From Helopsaltes ochotensis (Eukaryota > Chordata > Aves > Passeriformes > Locustellidae), in NCBI GenBank assembly GCA_013400155.1, contig VXBM01000199.1, positions 578,558 to 642,557 on the forward strand: DNA of 64,000 nt, in the 5' to 3' direction. Shown piece by piece: positions 36,001 through 48,000 of this stretch. A program made the translations under genes and the position numbers. The notes under the pieces are model-generated. The model saw only the letters and a program-made list of their open reading frames with translations. It searched no databases and was not told the origin of the DNA. The first letter of the stretch is position 1; each line of letters opens with the position of its first letter.

Positions 36001-39000
36001 TTGTGCTCTGGTTCACTAAAGGCACCCACAATTGATTTCTTCAATCGTGAGAAGTCCTGCTGGAAGTTATGCTTAAGGGTATCCCTGCTGCGTGTGTGGG
36101 AAAAGCGTAACAGATCTGAATCCAGCACATCTCTTATCACCAAAACCTCAGTTTACTGAAAGCAGCCATACTTGCTACACATGTAATTCCAATGACATGC
36201 CAGGAGGATTCGACCCTTCGATTTAATGTCTCATGTCTGTGAGTAATTAAAAATAGCAAGTAATTAAAGTGATGGAGTAGGCATTTAAAGTGGCTGATTA
36301 AAGTTGCAATGGTCTCCATGTTGTCCTATGTTGATAGCATGCTAACATCTCTTGCAATATTTAATTTGGGGTTTTTTTGTTTGTGTTTTTTTAAGGCAGG
36401 TGTTTGAAGTTAGGTATCTGTGTGAGATTTCCGCCTGCTGGTGACAGAGCAGGGATGTTTCAAACTCCTGTAGTAAGGAAAATGTTACCAAAATGTTTCT
36501 TCTTCCTCTGTGACTCAAAGGTTTTTTAAACAGTGACATGAGCTTTGGAGCCAGGTGTGGTGCTGACTTTTGGCTGGGTAAGTGCCTGGAGGTGGCAATA
36601 AAAGGGTTAGGTGGTACAGCAGCCATCTGTCTCTCAAAGCAGGAGCTGCTCCCTTGCAGAGGGAGAGGCTGCCTAGTGAGAGAGACATCTGCCATGTCAC
36701 CAGCATTTTGCCTGGCTGTGGCGTGGTCCCACTCCCATCCCTGCATCTTCCTCCCCACCTCAGCGAAATACACTGTTGTGTTTGCAAGTCTGGAGAAAAA
36801 CACCACTTTTTGAGGCAGCAAGTTTGGGTGAGGTAAAAGGACTAAAAGTAGTTTTAGCGTTAAAGAAAAAAAAGAAAAGAGCTGTCTCTGCTTGTGGCAA
36901 GCATCAGCCTTGAGTTACACAAGGTGAAAAGAGAAGGCTTTTCCTTACGATTTCTGTGTGTACATCTGTGTCCATTCCCTGCCACCTGCACAGAAAGAGG
37001 CAGGCATGGACATGCAAAGGACAGCTTTTTTTGTCAGGCTGGTTCCCCGACACTTGGATGCCATAGAGTGGGCACATACAGGAAACCCTGTTGGCCATGA
37101 CAATATCGATGCCCTCAGTGAAAGCATTCATGCTGCGTGTTCACTGAAATATAGAGATTTTACTTGCGGTGGCAAAACCCAATTGAAATGTACTGTTGAG
37201 GAAGATAAGTGTGTTCGCATCTTTCACAGAGAAGTTTTCTCCCTCAGGTGTCACCACTTGCACACAGCATTCTGTTTCGTGAATAAAGACACTGATGGAA
37301 AAGGTTATACTGGATTAGTTAAAATGAACTTTTGAGTGCTTTCCTGAAGGTACTTTTTATAAAAAGTTAAAATTTGGGCTTGTAATTTATTTGTTACTTT
37401 GAATTTATTTGTCAAATTAAAATTTGGGGGAGTAGTTTGTTTGCCAAGTTGAACAAGAGGCACGATAAAGCCAGTTAATAAGTACCAAGACAGTCCTCTG
37501 ACTGACAGTTTCCCAGGGCTTGATCTTGCTGTCATTTCTGTCAGCTGAAGAACTACAGATCTTCATGTGAATCATTGACTCTATCTGTGAGATCCCACCT
37601 CCTGAACTTGCAAAATACTGAGCTCTGTGCTCCAGCTCTGCAAATGTCTGTGGAGGATGGTCAGCTGATGGTTTAAAGTGGATGATGATAGTCCATGCTG
37701 ATGAATTAAATGGTGTGTTTACATGTGGTGGCATTTCCGTATGGAGGTTGCCTGTGTTTTGCCAGGCAGCAATTAGTGCTGTCTTGAGCAGCTTTGCATG
37801 GCTCTGTCTGGGTTATCTCAGACCATGGTGAAAGCACAGGTGACTTGGGGGGTTCTCAGATGGGATGAGAGCATTCCTGAGGCTGCCAATGGCAGAACCA
37901 TACTGATCAATATTTACAGCTTTTCATAACGGAGTGGCTGTGGGGTTATCTGTTTTCTGAATGGATAACAATGCTGAAAGAACTGCAGGCAAACTAAGGG
38001 AAACTTACTTCAGATAAGCCGGGGGGGGAGTGTGTCTGTTTACAGAAGAGAATATTTCTACTGTTCAGAATAGCAATAAATAGAAACTCTTTTAAATACA
38101 GCTTATTTAAGATTTGAGGTACCACTGGCAAACTTTCCTCCTTATCCATAGCAGATAATTGTCAATACACTTAAAATTGAGTATTTTCTGTCCTTCTGGT
38201 TTTGTTTCTTTTTTAAATCCATGTAGCTTTTATTTGTGTGCCTTCAACATTTGGGATCCTCTACAGGGATTTGAAATTCAATTGCTGACGAAACAAAATA
38301 GTCAAGCTTATAGCTGTTGACCTGGTAGCTGCCTGTGCTTCTTTCTGTTGTTTCTGCCTGCGCAGCAATGGCCTGCAAATGCACATGAAATGGAAAGAGA
38401 CAGTTGATTAGATTAAATGGCTGTAAATACTGTCTATGGAAATGATATTCTGTAATTACCCCATGATTTCCATTCTGTAGATATTTTTATATGCTCAGAC
38501 CTGCTAATATCCTTTAAGACATTGTATATCTAGTTATTAGGATTTGTGTATCTCAGATTCATACAATTCACCCTTCTTTATATCCCCTGACATCTCTAAC
38601 CATTGCTATTAATATTGGTGTTTTGAACCTGCTCATTTCAGATGCCAGACCAGTTTGATCAGACAGTGGTGCTTAACCAGCTGCGCTATTCTGGGATGTT
38701 GGAGACGGTCAGGATTCGGAGGGCTGGTTTCCCAGTGCGGAGGCCCTTTCAAGATTTTTATAAAAGGTAAACACACTGACTTGTGGACTTCAAGTGTAAG
38801 TCATGATACCAAATCAATAGTCCCATGTTGAGGAATAAAAGTAAAAAGAATCATATGGCAAAAAAAGAACTTAATCTCTTAAATGAAGCAATAAATACTT
38901 TTTGGTTGCCAGGTATAAAGTCCTCATGAGAAACTTAACTCTCCCTGAAGATTTAAATGAGAAATGTGCCGTCTTACTTCGTCTGTATGACAACACAAGC

Positions 39001-42000
39001 ACTGAATGGCAGCTTGGAAAAAATAAGGTAAAATAACCTGACTGTGCATATTGTGGTGCTGGTACATATACAAAGCTGAGGGGACAGGATTTAGACTGCA
39101 CAGTTGCAGAGATGTAGTTCTAATGGTAATTACCTCTGGCCTTTAAAGAAGCCCTGCATGCCTATTGGTGCTCTTGAAACTCTTACAGCAACAATTAATG
39201 GCTATGCTGAGGAATTTGCCATCTAAGACACTTAGAAAGTGACTGGTGATTTCAGTCACAGAGAAAGAGCCCACCTGAATTTTCTGACACTGTTGGTAGC
39301 ACTGGTGAGGATCAGAACTTAAAATGTGGTATTTGGATTTCTTTCATTTTCAGAAGTATGGAACATGTGGGGGTAACACTTTTGTTCTGCAGGGAGCTCT
39401 ACTCATAATAGTAAACTGACCTAACCAATACCTCTTCAGTGGCAGAAATCAGGGGGAGGAATTTTAGCTAGTGTTCACATGGCAGAATTGAGCTCCACAT
39501 GTGTTTGCCATCCTAGTCTGAGAGGTTTTTCCAGAGGTGTATTAGACCTTGATACATGTTCTGGCAGACAACCTGAACTTTGCCCACTTTTTTTTTTTCT
39601 TTAATAGAAAACAAAAAAAAGGGAATTATTTTAGAATACATTAAAAAATCAAATTTTAATTTGAGAAATAAACAATCCAGGTGTTTTTACATGCTCATTT
39701 TGCAAGTTTGATTGTAGACAAGCTTGTCATTTGTGCTCTTGGATTTCAGCAAATGGTGTGGAAGCACTGCAGACTCAGGAGAAGATTCCCCATTTCAGGA
39801 TTTGAGATCTCCTAAATATTAAAAACTTTTTTAAAATGCTTTTTAGTGCCATAAGGTAGCAAATACATTTTATAAAATCTGATTGATTTCTGTAGGAAAT
39901 GCTCTTCCCTTCCCCCTCTTCTCCACACCACTGGATGGTTTGGAAGGGTTTCTTCTCTTCCTCTGTATGCTTAAGAACTCTTCGATTTTCATTGGGAAAA
40001 TTGTTTTAATCATCTTACAGTTACTGTAGGAAAGAAGAAAGAATCTGAAATATTCCGATGTCAATTGAAGTCATCTTCCATCCCATTTTTGTAGCCAGTG
40101 GCTTAAAAATAGCACAGTGGTAGCATTCGGCTGCAGAGCTGGGCTGTGCATCCCGTTCTGTTTCAGATGTAGCATATGAACAGTATTTCTGCATGGACCC
40201 TGGAGAGTGCTTTGGCATCTTAGGGACACATGTTTACCAGAAACTTGTTTTTATCAACTGCTCATCAGGACCTCGGCAGGAGCCAGAGCTCTGTTGTAAC
40301 TTCCCTTACTGTGGCCTGGGCTCATGCTCCCCCAGGAGCTGCCTGCAACTTTGTGAGACTGCATAAACAGGAGAAGAGCACAAGAGGACACTGCTTTCAG
40401 ACCCATCATGGGATGAGGCACTGTCCTGCCCCTGTATTATTTTAAAGGGACAATAATGACATAGCAATGATTTGGCTTCAGTGTGATTTTTTTCCTTGTC
40501 ATTTTTTCCTTGTCTTTTACATCTCAAGCTGCAATGCACTGGTTCAGGAGAAGGCATTAGCCTGAGCTCAATATCTGTACCACCCATTTTTGTTCCAGAA
40601 GTAGCTGAATGCTTTTCTGAAGAATTTTGTTGTGTTTTTGAAAGTCTGTGTGTAGAGCAAAAAAAGATTGCCCACTGAGTGAAAGAAAAGGCTTTTTTCC
40701 ATGAGGGAAAACTTCATATAAAAAGAGCTGCCCCGTGCAGCTCTGACATTGGGACTTCGATCTGTCTGTGGGACTTCTTCCATTCCTGCTTCTTGGGTAA
40801 TTTGTGCTAGAAAGTCCCTTTCTAGCTTTGTTCAAAACTCACAACTGTGCCTCTCCTTGAGAGTGCTGTTTTGGCTTTGCTGATGGGCTTTTTTTCATGT
40901 AAACACAGCAGAGGAAAAACCAGCTTCTTTTGCAAGTGAACACCCCCAAAAGGCCATTGGGATGGCTTTTTTTGGGGGGGAGGGTGGGTGGGGGGAGTGA
41001 GGGATTTTTTGGTTGGGTTTTTGGGGTTTTTTTCACATCAAGAGAAAACACCCAGCACTTCGAAGATGAATTCCTGCTTTTAGATGTCTTTGCAGCCCTC
41101 CTCCTTTAGCAGAGTGACCCTGTCCATGAGCTTTCCTCATCCCCACGTTGTGGTGTGCAGCCGGGCTCTCATCCCACATAATCAAAGTGTCACTGAACTG
41201 GCTATTTCCAGCTGCCCATGTGTTAGGCAGCAGCATGCCGGGCTGTTGTCACCCATAGCTGACACCAGCATACTTGGCCTTTAAAAAAGAAGAGTTGAGA
41301 GGAGCTGGAGAAAGCGCTGACAGCCGATAGCTCACCACTGTGTGAGTGTGTAGTAAAGAGCAGATGTCAAGGCAGGTGGAAGAGGCAAGCTGCCCCTGGA
41401 GAAACAGTTTTTGCTCATTTAAGGGAAAATGAGCTGTGTTAGCTCAGTTTATGTCGATGCCATGTGCTAAAGCTACCTGTGAGAGGCACTGGGCACTGCA
41501 GGTGAATGATCCAGCTTAGTGCTTGGAGGAGAGCCTGGGAAGCATCCTGTCTGCGGGAGGGTGGCTGGCTCTGGTGGGATGTCTTGCCCTGGCGGCTCTC
41601 TCCAGATCACAGCAGGAAAACACAATCGAGTTGATGTGAACATGAAAGCACTCTCATTTCTGCCTGCTTCTGCAGTCCTGGAGCAATGTCTTCGGAAGCA
41701 GCAAGCCTTGTAAAGGGTTTTGGAGCCTGATGTGCCTGTGAAAAAAGTAAATTATTGGGGTGGTATTTCTGCCCCTTTGATTAGAAAGTTCATGCTAAGT
41801 CCTGCAGCTTCTTTTGCCTGTGTTACTCTGGTGGGAAAGGCTGTTTAATGAATCCAGTAATTACCTTACGTTTGGAAAAACCCTGCTCCTATTTAAAAGT
41901 TACAATAGAGTAATCTGATCCTTCCCACTGAAATCCAAAGTTAGAGGATCATCTGCAAGTGTTTTCTTTAAAGACATTTCATTTTTATCTTTTCTACTGA

Positions 42001-45000
42001 GGAAATAGTACATTTTTCTCTGAATTCAAAGCTAAGGCTTGCTGGTTGGACTGATCTGGCTCTTCCTTAATATGATGCCCACCAAAATTTGTTAAGCCAG
42101 AAGTTTTCTTATGTAGGTGTTTCTCCGGGAGTCCTTAGAACACAAGCTGGAGAAACAGCGAGAAGTGGAAGTCACCAAGGCAGCAATGATCATCCGAGCA
42201 CACGTCTTGGGTTATGCAGCCCGGTAAGTGACTACATGAGAATATCAATAGTAAGAATTTGAAATACATGGATGAGTTGTCAAGAAGCTAAATCCATCTG
42301 ACACAATTCTCAACTTTTCGTGGAGGCCAGGCATTCAAATCCTGTAGGTGGCTTTTGAAAATAGCAGCTGAAAATACCCATGAATAATGCAAAAGTTTGG
42401 ATTGTTTTAATATAATGAGTAGGACAATACAGAAGGATGTCAGCCAGTATCTTATCTGATTGTATCATGGCATTAGAGCCATGGCAGGAACTCTTGTTGG
42501 GTGGCACCTAGTGGGGCTGCCCCAAGTCACCAACTGAGATCCTGATTTATCTATGCTTCTTCATGGTAAGAAAACAGAAGGAAAATAAGACTTAATACAT
42601 TTGGTTCCTGGAGAACCAAGACTGATTATGTTACTGATTAATGTTAATGAGTAATGTTTACCTGGCCTCATGCATTATGTGTTAGATGGAGTTGTTCATC
42701 CCGTCTATTTATTTCCCTGCTTTTTCTACAAGTCAGTTGAGGACAGTTTAAGGAAGCTTGTTTGCATAATGAGGTAGTTTCTTTTCATGTGCTCATTAGT
42801 CCTGTTCTTATATTCTGACCAGTATGATACTTAAAAACAATGTCCCTTTTTTAATGCCAGCTATCCTGCTACACATGGTCTTTCTTTTCAGACATTAGGG
42901 ATGACTGTATATATTCTTTCTCTGCATGTGTGCACACACAGAGAATTGTCTTTTTAGCTGCTCGTTGGCAGGGGCATAAGAACATGTAAGATGTGCATTT
43001 CCTTGATGAAGACACATGGTGCTGTCAAGAAATGAGAGAATCTTGCTTCTCAAAGGGAGAAGTATGTGAACAGTGGAGGAACTATCACAGATCTGGAACT
43101 GTCATGGGCACACTATTGCAGGTCACCATGGCAAGATCCCTCAGAACTGTTTCATTACAAATTAGTTTCCTTTTGTTCTCCCCCCAGAAAGCGGTATAGA
43201 AAGGTTCTCTACTATGTGGTTGTGATACAGAGGAACTACAGAGCATTCAGTGGTAGGAAGAAGTTCCTGTGCTTGAAGAAAGCAGCCACAGTCCTTCAGA
43301 AGCAGTGGCGAGGCCAGCTCGCTCGGCGTCTTTACAGGGAGCGACTGGAGGAGAAGCGGAGACAAGAGGAGGAAAGAAGAAAAGAGGAGGAAGAAAGGTG
43401 CAGTCTCTGGCTTACATCATTCTCCTGCCTGTGCCATATTAGGTGTTGGTCTGAAAGCCTTTATTTCAGGCTATTCTTGAACAACTGATTTTAGAAACCT
43501 TTGCTGCTTTTGCTGAAAGAGGCATATAGCAATCATGGTAGTTTCATATTCACAAACATACTCGTTGTGATCTTATTTTTGGCTGTCTTTTCTAGGTGGC
43601 AGATGATCTTTGTAAGCTGAGCTATTGCCATAGCAAAGGAATGTGATGAGCTTATGTTGAGCTTGATTGACTGACTTTTTTTCTTCACTCACTTTTAGGG
43701 AAAGACAAAGGCAAGAAGCAGAGCGTCTTGCCCAGCAGGTAAATTATATTCTTAATGCTTTCAGCCACACTGTTTATTTGAGTATCTCAACCCAGCAATT
43801 AAAAAAATAAAAGGTACCTGTAGTATTAAAACTAAACTAATTACAGGAGCTGGAAGATAAAGCCAAAGGAAACTCAATATAGTTTGCATGGAAATTTCCT
43901 TTACCTGATGCTTCATTTAATTTCCTGTAAAGATTGAATTTTCTGCATATACTTGGACTTCATCTGCTCAGCTATCTCTGATCAAATGTAATCATGCTTT
44001 AATTTTTTTCTTTTTTTTTCCTTTTCATTTCTTGCTGATATGAAGATAGGGCTCCTTTTAAATGAATGAACATGGTGGAGTATAAAGCTTTAGAAATAAA
44101 TTTTAAAAAAGGAGCTTGCATTTAGGGGCCTAACTTGATTTTATTTTGTTTCATTTTATTTTTATGCAGGCTGAAGAAGAGAGAAAGAAGCAGGAGCTGG
44201 CTGCCGTTCAGAAAGCTCAGAAGGAGGCAGAGCTGAAGCAGGAGGTGGAGAAGCAGAAAGAAAGCAGGCAGGTGGAAGAAATCCTGCGTCTGGAAAAAGA
44301 AATCGAAGACCTGCAGCGCGTGAAGAAGCAGCAGGAGCTGTCCTTGACAGAGGCTTCATTACAGAGGCTGCAGCAGCGCCGGGATGAGGAGCTCCGGCGG
44401 CTCGAGGATGAAGCATGTCGAGCAGCCCAGGAGTTCCTGGAATCTCTGAACTTTGATGAGATTGACGAATGCGTCCGAAACATCGAGAGGTCTCTCTCTG
44501 TGGGCAGTGGGTATCCTGCTGAGCTGGCTGAACAGACTGGAAATGCCTGCAGTGAAAAGCCCAATTTTAACTTCAGCCAGCCATATCCTGAGGAGGAGGT
44601 AGATGAGGGCTTTGAAGCCGATGATGATGCATTTAAGGATTCGCCCAACCCAAGTGAGCATGGCCATTCTGATCAAAGGACCAGTGGCATCAGAACGAGC
44701 GATGATTCCTCAGAAGAGGATCCCTATATGAATGATACCGTGGTGCCGACAATTCCTGCTGCCAGCGACACCATGGTCGTACCTCCTGCCCATGACACAG
44801 TGAGTCTCCACAACTCTTCAAGCGGCGAATCCACGTACTGCATGCCAGAAAATGTGTCCTGCAGACCCCCAAATTCTGTGGAACTTATTTCTCCTGATGG
44901 AGACTATGATTACGACCAGGACGATTATGAGGACGGTGCTATCACGTCTGGCAGCAGCGTGACCTTCTCTAACTCGCACAGTAGCCAGTGGTCACCAGAC

Positions 45001-48000
45001 TACCGGTGCTCAGTGGGGACGTACAATAGCTCTGGAGCTTACCGCTTCAGCTCGGAGGGAGCTCAGTCTTCTGTAAGTAGCAGTGTTTTTATTATCTAAT
45101 AATTGATAGGTGCTTCCTGATTATATTTTTTCCCTGCTGTGCAGCTGTAGACTCACTGTAGCTGTTCCTAGAAAACATGGTGTAGCTTGATTTGCTCGGA
45201 GAGCCTATGGAAATAGCGGTCTGTTGCCATCTAGATGCCACTGGGGTGAGTGCATTGGAGGCAGCTCAGATGCTGTTTGCTGTCCTGGGCTTCTGCACAG
45301 ATATGGTTTTAACAGCTTTAATGCAGCATTATGTATTAATTGGTGAGGAGCTCAGTGCACAGCTAAGTTCTTCTCTCTGCATGTGTTTGGAGTTAGGGTA
45401 CTGGGTAGCTTGTTGGGGAATGATTCCAGGAAAACCAAATTTAGGTATGTGTGCAAGTTGCAAGATATTGAATAACAAGATGCTTACAGAAGTCCCTGAC
45501 ATGCCAGGTCTATTTTGAGATTATTTGGAGAGTAAAGTTCATGCAATGGAAAATATTTAAATTATTGAGGCAGACATACATTCTGCAGAGAAATTTTTCG
45601 GCACTGTTTACTGAGTATACTGTGAGGTTTCCTTCTACAAATATTTTCTAAAGAATATGATTTCCTCCACCATTTACCCAGTGTTTCTGTGAGACTGTCT
45701 GACTGGGAAAGTGAAAAGGTGTTTCAGGAACACTGACCTGTTTAGAAGGAAAACTTCAACGATATAATATCTACTACATTTGAGGCGGTGGTAAGCAGTC
45801 CAAGAGCCATTGTGGGTGTTGGGATAAGTTGACAGTTCTCACCTGAGAAAAAAACACCTTCAATGCCTCTGTTGAGGATGCCTTTCTGCTGCATGACTCT
45901 GGATGCGTGTCAGATACAGAACAGAAATTGTGACTTTCTGGGTGAGGGAAAGCTAGTATCACAGCTTGTGCAATGTTTCTTTTTCAATACTTTTTTAAGC
46001 TGTTCCCCACAGCACTTCAGTGATGGGGGCAAGTAGCACAAGGTACCTTACCGTGACCATACTCTTGCAAAGGGATAACTTTCCTGAGCTCTACAAAGCT
46101 TTTACACAGATTTGTGTAATCAAACAGTTCAAGCTGCAACTTACTACGATGTACTCCTTCCTTTGTTAGCTGGGTGAAAACCAATGCGGAATCATGTCCT
46201 TCCAATACATGATAAAATGCTTTAGCCAGAGCCTTCTAAACCAGCTTGATCTAAACTCTTCCCTGAGAGATTGACCTTTCTTTCCTCTCCTGTGTAGTTT
46301 GAAGACAGTGAAGAAGATTTTGACTCCAGGTTTGATACAGATGATGAACTTTCCTACCGGAGGGATTCAGTCTATAGCTGTGTCAGCCTGCCCTACTTTC
46401 ACAGTTTTCTGTACATGAAAGGTACTGGATTAATCAGAATTTCTGAAATAGACAACATAACCATAAATATTTATTGTATATTACACTCAAATTCCTATAG
46501 AATTAAGCTATTTTCTTATTTTTCGAAGGGTGATGGAAAAGTGACTTTATTAAATTTGAGCTGTTCTCAAGTTAAATTACTTGCAGTGGCTTACATCTAG
46601 CAATGTTTTTCCTCTCTGCAAAAACAAAAAAAAAAATCAATATTTTGAGCTGCCTCTATTTCATCTTATATCTTTGCTGGCTCACAAAAAATTACATATT
46701 CAGTATAAATACAGAAAAATAACTAACAAAGTCAAATTGTACCAAATTTGGAGGAAAGCCGATTCCTGCTCTCAAAATCTTGTAACACAGACATCATTCT
46801 ACATTGCAGACCAATTTTACTGACCTTAATCAAATTTCACTTTGGATCTGGAAGACATGAAGGAGGTTACATGTAGCAAAGGGGTGTGAGAGACTCTGAA
46901 AGAATATACATAGGAGTTTTCTGCTTGAAATTCTTGGGTTTATCTTCTGATGATTGATAGCAAATTGTAATCTAGCTGAATCTTTGTATGATTTCATCAC
47001 TATAGTATATCTTATGTTCTTGGCATGGGAACAGTCATGAGTGTACACACCACAACGTTTGTGTGAAAAATAATGCAGTTGACAGTAGCATGGCTTTTAC
47101 TTTCTGACATAGCTAGCAGTTTCTGTGGGATGAGAGGAGCATATCAGTTTGGTTAAGCTTTTTATGACGGTGCTGTAACTCCAGTGAAAGGTGCATTGCC
47201 TACTCTATGGCCACACTTTGGTGTGGCTGAACTCACACTGGTGTATCTCCTACTCTAAACACAGCTTTGTCAGGTTTTGTGGTTTCGAGTTAAACACTGT
47301 TACCTCCTAATAACCTGGAGAGAGGAAAGATCTTAACGCTAAATTTTTTTTAGATTGTCACTGAAATACATTGAAAGCTGTCTTAAAGATGAGATTCTCA
47401 TGTGCAGCAAGACTTTTCAGTAATTAATTATAGATATGTATATGTACATGTATTATAGGGATGCTACATATATTTTTGTAATACAGAGACTTACTACAGT
47501 TTATAATTTAAGGGTATTTAGATTCACAGCAATACTGGTGGCCATAAGGATATGCAAAAATGAGGTTTTGTGGCTCACAGCAGAGACTCAGTGTAACTGC
47601 AGTATTGTTGGTCAGCACCTTCCAGTTTTGGTGCTGTTGACAGCATCTGTTTTATGATATAGTTGTTTGTTTTAACTGCATGTAAACCCACACTCGTCTC
47701 TCTTGCCAGGTGGCTTAATCAACACATGGAAGCGACGCTGGTGTGTCCTGAAAGATGAGACCTTCCTGTGGTTTCGTTCTAAGCAGGAAGCACTTAAGCA
47801 GGGTTGGCTTCACAAAAAGGGGGGTGGATCATCTACACTTTCCAGAAGGAACTGGAAGAAAAGATGGTTTGTTCTCAGACAGTCCAGGCTGATGTACTTT
47901 GAAAATGACAGTGAAGAAAAGCTAAAGGGTGCCATGGATGTCCGAACTGCCAAGTAGGTTTACATGGTTTTATGTTAGGCATGGTTCCTTCTAAGTAGTA

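Larger units (their letters stand above)
17267..38641 (+). other. Giant MYO10 intron e15-e16 (21.4 kb)
   Basis: This intron is far larger than any other in the window. It separates most of the motor from an exon that begins with in-frame ATG. I saw small duplications (20146-20201, 28029-28060), a T20 run (22191-22210), a short GT run (25034-25058), A-rich tracts (20665-20725 and 31593-31686), a CRE/TATA pair (30344-30380), and a 220-codon minus-strand open frame (29268-29930) without recognisable domains. No second gene is supported. By analogy with mammals, the promoter of the headless isoform may lie here. Confidence 0.7.

Noticed and set aside
36342..36821. 159-codon minus-strand open frame with overlapping frames on both strands
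   Set aside because: Composition is unremarkable, no homology recognised, and GC-richer DNA has fewer stops by chance.
47703..47957. PH-domain segment as a stand-alone gene starting at an ATG before the exon
   Set aside because: The apparent start lies in the acceptor region; the segment joins e22 and e24 in phase as part of MYO10.
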